Shown: piece after piece, positions 1 through 5,200 of the stretch
Layout of the letters: every line of letters starts with the position of its first letter
Position numbering within the stretch: position 1 is the first letter of the stretch
DNA from: DATBLE01 sp038248655
GTDB lineage: Bacteria > Actinomycetota > Thermoleophilia > Gaiellales > Gaiellaceae
Direction of reading: 5' to 3'
Assembly (NCBI GenBank): GCA_038248655.1
Contig: JBBRXG010000144.1
Span: 1 to 5,344 of the forward strand
DNA: 5,344 nt
Notes under the pieces: generated by a model
The model's database searches: none
What the model was told of the DNA's origin: nothing
Seen by the model: only the letters and a program-made list of their open reading frames with translations
Program-made: the position numbers and the translations under genes

Positions 1-769
1 CAGTGGGGGCTGCCGATGCCGGGGCCGGCGCCGGCGCCGGCCCCGCGGGCCGGGCTGCTGCCGCCTGTTGTGCGACCTGCTCGGCGCGCTGCCGGGCGTC
101 CTCGGCGCGTCGCTCGAGCCGTCCGACCTGCGACGCGGTCAGCCGCTCCTCCTCGCGGAGCCTCGCGACGTAGGCGGTCCGCTCGTTCCACGCCTGCTCG
201 AGGTCGGCGGCTGTGACGGCGAGCGCCGCCCGGGCCGCCTGCGTTCGGGAGGCCTGCGCGGCCAGCTCCTTCTGCGCCCGGCGGATGAGCGTGCGCGCGG
301 AGCGTGCCTGGTCGATCACCGACTCGGTCGAGCGTGCGGTGCGGCTCAGGCTTTCGAGGCCCTCGATCGCCTCGTCGAGTGAGCTTGCTCCGAGCACGAT
401 CGCGATCGGATCGGGCTCGTCCTGCTCATACAGAATCCGCAGCTGGCGGCCCAGGCGGAACTGGGCGATCGCCATCGTCCGCTGCGCCGCCCGGAAGCGC
501 TCACGGGCCGACTCCTCCTGTTGCGCCAGCCTGCTCGCACGCGCATCCAGCCGCTCGAGACCGCTGCGCGCCTGCTGCAACCTGCTCTCGAGCGCGTAGA
601 GCTCGACAACGGCCTGGCGTGATCGCTCGGCCAGCGCGGCGCTCTTCTCTTTCAGCGCGCCGGCGCCGGGCGCCTGCGCCGGCCCGGTCGCCGGGATCCC
701 CAGAGCGAACAGGAATCCCACCACCGGGGCGAGAACATGGCGTGTGAGACGATGATTTCGCCCCCGCAC
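1..769 (-). CDS. Secreted PcsB-like coiled-coil protein (partial; C-terminus beyond left edge)
   Basis: The frame is open from a GTG at 769-767 to the window edge: 256 codons and no stop. Residues 1-33 look like a Sec signal peptide: an Arg-rich start (VRGRNHRLTRH), a hydrophobic run (VLAPVVGFLFALG) and an AQA cleavage site. Residues 40-235 are charged and Ala/Glu/Arg/Leu-rich, as in a long coiled coil. They contain AQFRLGRQLRILYEQ and IVLGASSLDEAIEGLE (about 102-139), which align with the matching block of the NlpC/P60 protein encoded at 900-2072 and resemble the PcsB-type coiled coil. An Ala/Pro linker (about 238-255) follows, so a further domain, perhaps a peptidoglycan hydrolase, probably lies outside the window. 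Likely role: an exported wall-remodelling factor, possibly driven by FtsEX as known for PcsB, RipC and EnvC (inference). A GTG at 790 is an alternative start that adds seven codons; neither start has a good Shine-Dalgarno sequence. Confidence -1.
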   Translation of the reverse strand, partial: MRGRNHRLTRHVLAPVVGFLFALGIPATGPAQAPGAGALKEKSAALAERSRQAVVELYALESRLQQARSGLERLDARASRLAQQEESARERFRAAQRTMAIAQFRLGRQLRILYEQDEPDPIAIVLGASSLDEAIEGLESLSRTARSTESVIDQARSARTLIRRAQKELAAQASRTQAARAALAVTAADLEQAWNERTAYVARLREEERLTASQVGRLERRAEDARQRAEQVAQQAAAARPAGPAPAPAPASAAPT

Positions 770-815
770 GGCCGCCCGACGGTACCACACACGATGCGCC
801 GGGCGGCCGTGGTAC
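767..815 (-). promoter_or_regulatory. Nested inverted repeats over the start codon of the left coiled-coil gene
   Basis: CACGGCCGCCCG (767-778) and CGGGCGGCCGTG (800-811) form a perfect 12-bp inverted repeat with a 21-bp spacer and arm centres 33 bp apart. A second, 7-bp repeat, GTACCAC (782-788) and GTGGTAC (809-815), shares bases 809-811 with the first, so the two pairings exclude each other. The first repeat includes the GTG start (767-769) and the candidate -10 lies partly in the second. It could be a DNA operator with half-sites about three helical turns apart. If transcription starts upstream of 815, it could instead be an RNA switch that hides the start codon. The repeats are seen directly; either function is inference. 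Confidence -1.
779..784 (-). promoter_or_regulatory. Candidate -10 element for the left coiled-coil gene
   Basis: Read on the minus strand this is TACCGT (TANNNT), exactly 9 nt before the GTG at 769. No convincing -35 hexamer stands 16-19 bp upstream. The spacing matches the promoter-to-start geometry of the plus-strand gene at 900 and suggests a leaderless or nearly leaderless mRNA. Confidence -1.
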
Positions 816-861
816 GCGCAGGTTTTGCGACGTTTTCGGCCCGAATGCGGCTTCTTCTCGG

Positions 862-890
862 TTGCCTGCGTCCGCGGGCGCTGCTAGGGT
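862..890 (+). promoter_or_regulatory. Sigma-70-type promoter of the NlpC/P60 gene
   Basis: The -35 is TTGCCT (862-867) and the -10 is TAGGGT (885-890), with a 17-bp spacer. The -10 ends 9 nt before the GTG at 900. Transcription would be expected to start near 897-900, so the mRNA is probably leaderless or has a leader of only a few bases. Confidence -1.
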
Positions 891-898
891 CACTGACC
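888..898. promoter_or_regulatory. Palindrome GGTCA-C-TGACC at the NlpC/P60 transcription start
   Basis: Perfect 5-bp arms flank one central base. It overlaps the end of the -10 element and the expected start point, a usual place for a repressor operator. The repeat is short and could be chance; no regulator is identified. Confidence -1.
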
Positions 899-899
899 T

Positions 900-2072
900 G
901 TGACGTGCCGGCCCCTCCCGGTGCGCCTGTCGAGAGTGGTGTCGGGCGCATACCCGCACGCCCTCAAGCGTCAGGCGACGGTCGTAGCCCTCGTAGTCGC
1001 GGCGACTCTCCTCGCTGCTGCGTCGGCGACCGCCGAGCCCCCGCAGATCGCCGCGAAGCGCGCCGAGGCCCAGCGGGTCCTCGACGAGATCCACTCGCTC
1101 GACGTCCAGCTGGAGAAGGCGATCGAGGCCTACAACGGGGCAAGCGACGAGCTGGCCGCGATCGAACGCGAGCGCGCGCTCAACACGAGGCACTATTCGA
1201 TCGCCAGGCGCAACCTGAAGGTCGCGCAGCGCCGCCTGGGGCTCAGGGTGCGGGCGATCTACACGTCGGGCCAGGAGGACTCGACGCTTGCCGTCCTGCT
1301 CGGCTCGCGCAGCCTGAACGACTTCTTGAACAGGATCGAGACGGTGAACAGCGTCTCCTCGCAGGATTCGCAGGTGCTCGGCGAGATCGAGCGCTTCAAG
1401 CACGCGGTCGCCGTCCGCGCCGTCGAGTTGCAGAAGGCGCACGTCCGCCAGCAGCAGGTCGTCGCCGAGCGCTCGGCCGCCAAACAGGAGGTCGAGGCGG
1501 GACTGGGCGAGCGGCAGCGGCTGCTCGGGTCGATCAAGGGCGAGATCGCCCAGCTCCAGGCGGAGGAGGCCCGCCGCCAGGAGCAGCTCCGGATCGAGGC
1601 CGAGAACCGCCTGCGCGCACAGCTCGCCGCCCAGCACGCGGCGGTGGAGCAGGCGCAGGCGACCGACGCGGTCGGCGCCTCGGCGGTGTCGCCGGAGGGG
1701 ATCTCGGTCGCGCCGCCTTCCCAGTTCGGCGGGGCAGTGGGGATCGCGATCCAGTACCTCGGCGTCCCGTACGTCTGGGGAGGCTCGTCTCCGTCCGGGT
1801 TCGACTGCTCCGGTTTCGTGGAGTACGTCTATTCGCAGCTCGGCGTGCCGCTTCCGCACCACGCGGCGAGCCAGTTCAACTACGGGACACCCGTGTCGCG
1901 CGATCAACTCGAGCCGGGCGACCTCGTGTTCTTCGACGGACTCGGTCACGTCGGCATCTACATCGGCAACGGGCAGTTCATCCACGCGCCGCACACGGGC
2001 GACGTGGTCAAGATCTCCAGCCTCAGTGACAGCTGGTACGCGGCGACGTTCGTCGGCGCCCGCCGCCTCTAG
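900..2072 (+). CDS. Secreted coiled-coil NlpC/P60 peptidoglycan endopeptidase (PcsB/RipC-like)
   Basis: A 390-residue protein. Residues 21-45 form a signal peptide: KR, then the hydrophobic TVVALVVAATLLAAA, then an ATA cleavage site before E46. Residues 48-255 are a long coiled coil containing the PcsB-like block AQRRLGLRVRAIY...AVLLGSRSLNDFLNRIE (about 109-147). After a short linker, residues 278-390 are an NlpC/P60 domain with YVWGG, catalytic Cys303 in DCSGF, PGDLVFF (339-345), His350 in GHVGIYIG and His362 in IHAP, the complete Cys-His-His set. The family cleaves stem peptides of peptidoglycan outside the membrane; FtsEX control through the coiled coil is known for relatives and inferred here. 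GTG at 900 is the furthest upstream start, since an in-frame TGA lies at 894-896. GTGs at 921, 936 or 939 would give a shorter, more usual signal peptide, but the promoter position favours 900. Confidence -1.
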   Translation: MTCRPLPVRLSRVVSGAYPHALKRQATVVALVVAATLLAAASATAEPPQIAAKRAEAQRVLDEIHSLDVQLEKAIEAYNGASDELAAIERERALNTRHYSIARRNLKVAQRRLGLRVRAIYTSGQEDSTLAVLLGSRSLNDFLNRIETVNSVSSQDSQVLGEIERFKHAVAVRAVELQKAHVRQQQVVAERSAAKQEVEAGLGERQRLLGSIKGEIAQLQAEEARRQEQLRIEAENRLRAQLAAQHAAVEQAQATDAVGASAVSPEGISVAPPSQFGGAVGIAIQYLGVPYVWGGSSPSGFDCSGFVEYVYSQLGVPLPHHAASQFNYGTPVSRDQLEPGDLVFFDGLGHVGIYIGNGQFIHAPHTGDVVKISSLSDSWYAATFVGARRL

Positions 2073-3802
2073 CCGTACAGGCTTTCGATCTCGTCCGCGA
2101 AGTGCTCCTGCACGACGCTGCGTTTCAGCTTCATCGTCGGCGTGACCTCCCCCTGCTCGGCCGAGAAGTCGCGGGGAAGGATCGCGAAGCGCTTGATCTG
2201 CTCGAAGCGTGAGCGCTCGCGGTTGACGTCGTCGACGACGCCCTGGATCAGATCCTCTGCGTCCCCGCCTCCGGGCTGCCGCCACTTGGCGAGCTCTGCC
2301 TCGTCGAGGGTGATCAGCGCGGCGACGAAGGGTCGGCGGTCGCCGATCACGAGCGCCTGAGAGACGTACTTCGACGCCTTCAGCTCGTTCTCGAGGTTCT
2401 GCGGCGCGACGTTCTTGCCCCCGGCGGTGACGATGATGTCTTTCTTGCGGTCGGTGATTGTGATGAACCCGTCCTCGTCGATCTGGGCGATGTCACCGCT
2501 CCGCAGCCACCCGTCCTCCCCCAGCACCTCACGCGTCGCCTCCTCGTCCTTGAGGTAGCCGGCGAAGACCGTTTCACTGCGGATGAGGAGCTCGCCGTCC
2601 CCGGCCAGCTCGACCTCGAAGCCCGGGAGCGGTGGGCCGACCGTCCCGAACTTGAAGCCGTCGGGGCGGTTGACCGAGCAGGCGGTCGTGCATTCGGTCA
2701 GCCCGTACCCCTCGAGGATGAGGATGTCGAACGCATGGAAGAACTCGATGATCTCCCGGGAGAGCGGCGCTCCGCCGGAGTTCGCGACCCGAAGCCGACC
2801 GCCGAGCCGCTCCTTCACCTTCGAATAGACGAGCCGGTCCGCGACCCGGTGGCGGAGCCCGAGCCACGGCGGCACGGGCCTCCCGGCCTGGCGGAGTGCG
2901 CTGACGCGCCGGCCGATCCGGAGCGCCCACCGGCCGATCGCCCGCTCCAGGCCTTTTGCTTCGTCCATTCTCGCGACGATCGCCGCATGCACCTTCTCGT
3001 ACACGCGCGGGACGCTCGGGAAGACGGTCGGCCGCACGGCGGCGAGCGCGTCTCCGACCTGCAGCGGATCGCGGCAGAAGGCGAGCGTGTAGCCGACGTA
3101 CCTCGCCTGTAGGTGGATCAGGCGCCCGTAGTTGTGGGCGAGCGGGAGGTAGAGGAGAAACGTGTCCGTGGGCGCGAGGAACCTCGTCGGCAGCCGGTCG
3201 ACGGAGGCCGCCATCTCGAAGTAGTTGCGGTGGCGGATCATGCACCCCTTGGGCGGTCCGGTCGTGCCCGAGGTGTAGATGTACGTGAAGATGTCCTCCT
3301 CCTCGACCGCGGCGACGGCGTCGTCGAGCGCGGTCGGGTGGTTCGCCGCGTACTCGCGACCGCGGGCCTCGAGGGCCGGCAGATCGGCGAAGGTGAGCAC
3401 GTGTCGCAGCTGGGGCAGCTCGCTCCGCGACTGCTCGACCTTCGCCAGCTCCTCGGCGTCCTCGACGAGCACGCCGACCGCCTCGGAGTGACCGATCACG
3501 TAGGCGCAGTCGCGGGGTGAGCTGTTCGCGTAGACGGGGGCGCCGATCGCGCCGACCAGTCCGAGCGCGAAGTCGAACAGGCACCACTCGAGGCTCGTGG
3601 CGGCGACGATCGCGAAGGCGTCGCCCTTGCGTACGCCGAGGTCGAGCAGCCCGTTGGCGATCGCGTCGACCCGTTCGACCGCCTCGGCCTGGGAGACCTC
3701 TACCCAGCTGCCGTCCCGCTCGGCGAGGTACGCCGGCCCTGCCGGCGCCCGTGCGCCCGCGTTCCGCCAGAGCGCGCCGATCGTCCGCGTCGTCGAGGGC
3801 AT
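2069..3802 (-). CDS. Long-chain acyl-CoA synthetase (FadD15-like AMP-forming ligase)
   Basis: A 577-residue ANL-superfamily enzyme, near full length for bacterial FadD15-type ligases. It activates fatty acids with ATP to an acyl-adenylate and then an acyl-CoA, in the cytoplasm or at the membrane face. Visible motifs in order: P-loop YTSGTTGPPKG (176-186); LPLAHNYGR (219-227), where many relatives have LPLAHxxER; VPRVYEK (264-270); SGGAPLS (342-348); YGLTE (366-370); GWLRSGDIA with Asp437; hinge region DRKKDIIVTAGGKN (451-464); and the C-terminal TPTMKLKR, in which Lys558 is the probable catalytic lysine. No signal peptide or membrane segment is seen. The ATG at 3802 is preceded by promoter elements rather than a Shine-Dalgarno sequence. 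Its TAG overlaps the stop of the convergent NlpC/P60 gene. Chain-length preference and pathway (degradation, lipid synthesis or other) cannot be read from the sequence. Confidence -1.
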   Translation of the reverse strand: MPSTTRTIGALWRNAGARAPAGPAYLAERDGSWVEVSQAEAVERVDAIANGLLDLGVRKGDAFAIVAATSLEWCLFDFALGLVGAIGAPVYANSSPRDCAYVIGHSEAVGVLVEDAEELAKVEQSRSELPQLRHVLTFADLPALEARGREYAANHPTALDDAVAAVEEEDIFTYIYTSGTTGPPKGCMIRHRNYFEMAASVDRLPTRFLAPTDTFLLYLPLAHNYGRLIHLQARYVGYTLAFCRDPLQVGDALAAVRPTVFPSVPRVYEKVHAAIVARMDEAKGLERAIGRWALRIGRRVSALRQAGRPVPPWLGLRHRVADRLVYSKVKERLGGRLRVANSGGAPLSREIIEFFHAFDILILEGYGLTECTTACSVNRPDGFKFGTVGPPLPGFEVELAGDGELLIRSETVFAGYLKDEEATREVLGEDGWLRSGDIAQIDEDGFITITDRKKDIIVTAGGKNVAPQNLENELKASKYVSQALVIGDRRPFVAALITLDEAELAKWRQPGGGDAEDLIQGVVDDVNRERSRFEQIKRFAILPRDFSAEQGEVTPTMKLKRSVVQEHFADEIESLYG

Positions 3803-3810
3803 CCCAGGCG

Positions 3811-3840
3811 AGCTTACTCAGCGCGAAGGGAAGCGGTCCA
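3811..3840 (-). promoter_or_regulatory. Candidate promoter of the acyl-CoA synthetase gene
   Basis: On the minus strand the -35 is TGGACC (3840-3835), followed by an 18-bp spacer and the -10 TAAGCT (3816-3811). The -10 ends 8 nt before the ATG at 3802, which implies a very short or absent leader. The -35 is only a partial match to TTGACA. Confidence -1.
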
Positions 3841-3845
3841 CGGCC

Positions 3846-3851
3846 TAGAAT
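3846..3851 (+). promoter_or_regulatory. Candidate -10 element of the ku gene
   Basis: TAGAAT fits TANNNT and lies 11 nt before the ATG at 3863. No clear -35 is visible 16-18 bp upstream. It sits 5 bp from the -35 of the divergent acyl-CoA synthetase promoter, so the two promoters overlap and may compete. Confidence -1.
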
Positions 3852-3862
3852 GAGACGAGCCG

Positions 3863-4726
3863 ATGCGTACGACCTGGAACGGATCGATCAGCTTCAGCCT
3901 CGTGACCATTCCGGTCGGACTCGCGCCTGCAACCAAGCCGTCCGCACGTGCGGCCGACGTCTCCTTTCGGCAACTGCACCGCGAGTGCAAGTCGCCGGTC
4001 AAGAACAAGCGCTGGTGCCCGGTGCACGAGCGGGAGGTCGGAGGCGACGAGATCGTCAAGGGCTGGGAGGTTGCGAAGGGCCAGTTCGTGATCGTCGAGG
4101 AGGCAGATCTCGAGGCGATCGAGCGCCAGAACACCTCCCGGTCGATCGACATCGAGCGCTTCGTGCCGCTCGGCGAGGTCGATCCCGTCTACTTCGACCG
4201 CACGTACTTCCTCGTCCCGGCGAACGCGGCGGCGGGCCGCCGTCCATACGTACTGCTCCTGAACGTGCTGAAGGAGGAGCAGGTCGGGGCGATCGGCCGA
4301 TTCGTGCTCGCGGGCAAGGAGAAGCTCTGCCTGATCCGGCCGAAGGGCGAGGCCCTCGTGCTCGAGACGCTGTACGTCGCCGAGGACGTGTACTCGCAGG
4401 CCGAGATCGAGGAGGCGGCCGAAGAGACGTCGGTGAAGAAGTCGGAGCTCGACCTCGCCCGGCAGCTCGTCGAGAGCCTCGTCGGCGAGTTCGAGCCGAA
4501 GGAGCAGCTGACCAGCGAGTACCGCCACGATCTGCGGAAGCTGCTCGAGGCGAAGCTCGCCGGCGAGCCGCTCGCAGAGCCGGAGCCCGAGCCGCAAGCG
4601 CCGGTGATCGACCTGATGGAGGCGCTCAAGAAGAGCGTCGCCGAGGCGAAAGAGCGCAGGGCGCCCCGGGTGGACAAGCCCGCAGCGAAGGCACGCGCCC
4701 CCCGGAGCGCAGCGGCGAAGAAGTAG
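3863..4726 (+). CDS. ku: Bacterial Ku, non-homologous end joining DNA end-binding protein
   Basis: A 287-residue protein, usual for bacterial Ku. It opens with the family signature MRTTWNGSISFSLVTIPVGL. It then has FRQLH (35-39), WCPVHEREV with DEIVKGWEV (51-70), SRSIDIERFVPLGEVDPVYFDRTYFLVP (92-119), the central YVLLLNVLKEEQVGAIGRFVLAGKEKL stretch (129-155), QLVESLVGEF (201-210) and VIDLMEALKKSV (248-259). Residues 260-287 are a Lys/Arg/Ala-rich tail, as in Ku proteins whose C-terminus binds DNA. Ku homodimers ring double-strand ends and recruit LigD; no ligD is present in this window. Residues H39, C42, C52 and H55 form an H-x2-C-x9-C-x2-H arrangement that could bind zinc. The start is fixed by the conserved N-terminus. 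A hairpin follows the stop by nine bases. Confidence -1.
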   Translation: MRTTWNGSISFSLVTIPVGLAPATKPSARAADVSFRQLHRECKSPVKNKRWCPVHEREVGGDEIVKGWEVAKGQFVIVEEADLEAIERQNTSRSIDIERFVPLGEVDPVYFDRTYFLVPANAAAGRRPYVLLLNVLKEEQVGAIGRFVLAGKEKLCLIRPKGEALVLETLYVAEDVYSQAEIEEAAEETSVKKSELDLARQLVESLVGEFEPKEQLTSEYRHDLRKLLEAKLAGEPLAEPEPEPQAPVIDLMEALKKSVAEAKERRAPRVDKPAAKARAPRSAAAKK

Positions 4727-4735
4727 TCGAGCCTC

Positions 4736-4757
4736 GCCCGACCTTTTCGGGCTTAGC
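4736..4757 (+). terminator. Weak hairpin terminator after ku
   Basis: GCCCGA (4736-4741) and TCGGGC (4747-4752) form a perfect 6-bp stem with loop CCTTT. Only TT follows, so it is a weak intrinsic terminator or a Rho-dependent end. The palindrome reads equally on the minus strand and could also stop transcription of the convergent small gene. Confidence -1.
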
Positions 4758-4836
4758 AGGTCTTAGCCGAAGGCGGTAAGTTGTAGCCAGGACGGGTCGC
4801 GGGCCGACTTGAGCTGCGGCAGGGTCGGGCGTCCGG

Positions 4837-5007
4837 CTAGCGCTTGGCGGGCGACGCGCCGATCGCCTGCAGCTGAGCCTGGAACAGGCTCTTGTCGATC
4901 TTGCCCTGGTAGATCGGGACGCCCTCTTGCACGCAGACGCGGATCACGTCGGCGCGGTCGATCCCGAGCTCCTTCGACAGCTCGTCAGGCGTGAGGTGAT
5001 TCGGCAT
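4837..5007 (-). CDS. 56-residue putative small helix-turn-helix protein
   Basis: Reading from ATG at 5007 to TAG at 4839-4837, the product starts MPNHLTPDELSKELGI and ends GASPAKR. The order of residues suggests a compact winged HTH like MerR/excisionase or the IF2 N-terminal fold: helix PDELSKEL, turn GID, recognition-type helix RADVIRVCVQEG, a short strand/wing VPIYQGKID, then helix KSLFQAQLQAIG. A DNA- or RNA-binding role is therefore plausible but unproven. There is one cysteine (Cys25), no signal peptide and no membrane segment. The start is secure because a strong ribosome binding site lies upstream. The gene is convergent with ku and is preceded by its own promoter, upstream ORF and terminator, so its expression looks tightly conditional. 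I do not recognise a named family. Confidence -1.
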   Translation of the reverse strand: MPNHLTPDELSKELGIDRADVIRVCVQEGVPIYQGKIDKSLFQAQLQAIGASPAKR

Positions 5008-5011
5008 GACG

Positions 5012-5022
5012 CTCCTTCCTCC
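5012..5022 (-). promoter_or_regulatory. Strong ribosome binding site of the 56-residue gene
   Basis: The minus strand reads GGAGGAAGGAGCGTC directly before the ATG. AAGGAG stands 4 nt and GGAGG 10 nt from the start. It is the only clear Shine-Dalgarno sequence before any gene start in the window, and it fixes the start codon. Confidence -1.
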
Positions 5023-5030
5023 GAGGGACG

Positions 5031-5064
5031 AAAAAAGCCCGTCGGCGCGGGCGCGCGACGGGCT
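5031..5064 (-). terminator. Intrinsic terminator (candidate attenuator) upstream of the small gene
   Basis: On the minus strand AGCCCGTCG (5064-5056) pairs perfectly with CGACGGGCT (5044-5036) around an 11-nt GC-rich loop, followed directly by a T run to 5031. This is a textbook intrinsic terminator. It ends only 8 nt before the ribosome binding site of the small gene and about 70 nt after a good promoter, with no full-size gene between. That position suggests either conditional read-through (attenuation) or the 3' end of a small RNA. Confidence -1.
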
Positions 5065-5097
5065 CGATCGAAGCCTTGCGGGTGTGCTCGCGGGAGA

Positions 5098-5127
5098 TCA
5101 GAGGTCCCGCTCCTCCGCACGATGCAT
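5098..5127 (-). CDS. Leaderless nine-codon upstream ORF (MHRAEERDL)
   Basis: ATG at 5127 to TGA at 5100-5098. The ATG is 9 nt after the -10 TATGCT, so ribosomes could load at or near the 5' end without a Shine-Dalgarno sequence. The stop codon lies in the loop of the 6-bp GC hairpin, which a translating ribosome would open. There is no run of a single amino acid to suggest a classical amino-acid-starvation attenuator. ORFs this short arise by chance; the support comes from its position. Confidence -1.
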   Translation of the reverse strand: MHRAEERDL

Positions 5128-5136
5128 GACCACCAG

Positions 5137-5165
5137 AGCATACTGCCGCCCGCGACGGCCGGCAA
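5137..5165 (-). promoter_or_regulatory. Sigma-70-type promoter of the small gene's leader
   Basis: On the minus strand the -35 is TTGCCG (5165-5160), then a 17-bp spacer and the -10 TATGCT (5142-5137). The layout is the same as the promoter of the NlpC/P60 gene (TTGCCT, 17 bp, TAGGGT). It is among the best promoter matches in the window. Confidence -1.
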
Positions 5166-5200
5166 AGCCTCGAAGATCCCGTTCCCGAGGTTCTTTCGCC

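Larger units (their letters stand above)
5031..5130 (-). ncRNA. Candidate ~100-nt leader RNA or small RNA
   Basis: Transcription from the promoter at 5165-5137 should begin near 5130 and stop at the T run ending at 5031. Within it lie a nine-codon ORF; a hairpin GCGGGA (5110-5105) with TCCCGC (5095-5090) spanning the ORF's stop codon; and GGCT(T) (5075-5071) with (G)AGCC (5065-5061), a weak hairpin. The AGCC of that last hairpin overlaps the 5' arm of the terminator and so could act as an antiterminator. The parts are seen; the switching model is inferred. No known riboswitch or T-box signature was recognised. Confidence -1.

Noticed and set aside
17..50. GGCGCC-rich repetitive stretch as a repeat element
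   Set aside because: It encodes the Ala/Pro linker of the partial coiled-coil protein and is explained by codon bias.
737..2029. A 430-codon plus-strand frame overlapping the NlpC/P60 gene
   Set aside because: Its product is Arg/Ala/Gly-rich without domains, while the other frame holds a complete NlpC/P60 enzyme.
501..2285. A 594-codon open frame on the minus strand
   Set aside because: It is Arg/Asp/Leu-rich low-complexity translation lying antisense to the NlpC/P60 gene and crossing both it and the intergenic region. Long antisense frames are expected in GC-rich coding DNA.
4752..4767. Direct repeat CTTAGC spaced by 10 bp
   Set aside because: Two six-base copies are too short to support an attachment site or operator.
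3517..4779. A 420-codon plus-strand frame over the synthetase start and ku
   Set aside because: Arg-rich shadow frame; it spans two confirmed genes and has no recognisable domain.
5031..5130. T-box or other known riboswitch in the leader
   Set aside because: The T-box antiterminator consensus (AGGGTGGNACCGCG) is absent; only a short GGGACC resembles it, and no specifier stem is evident.
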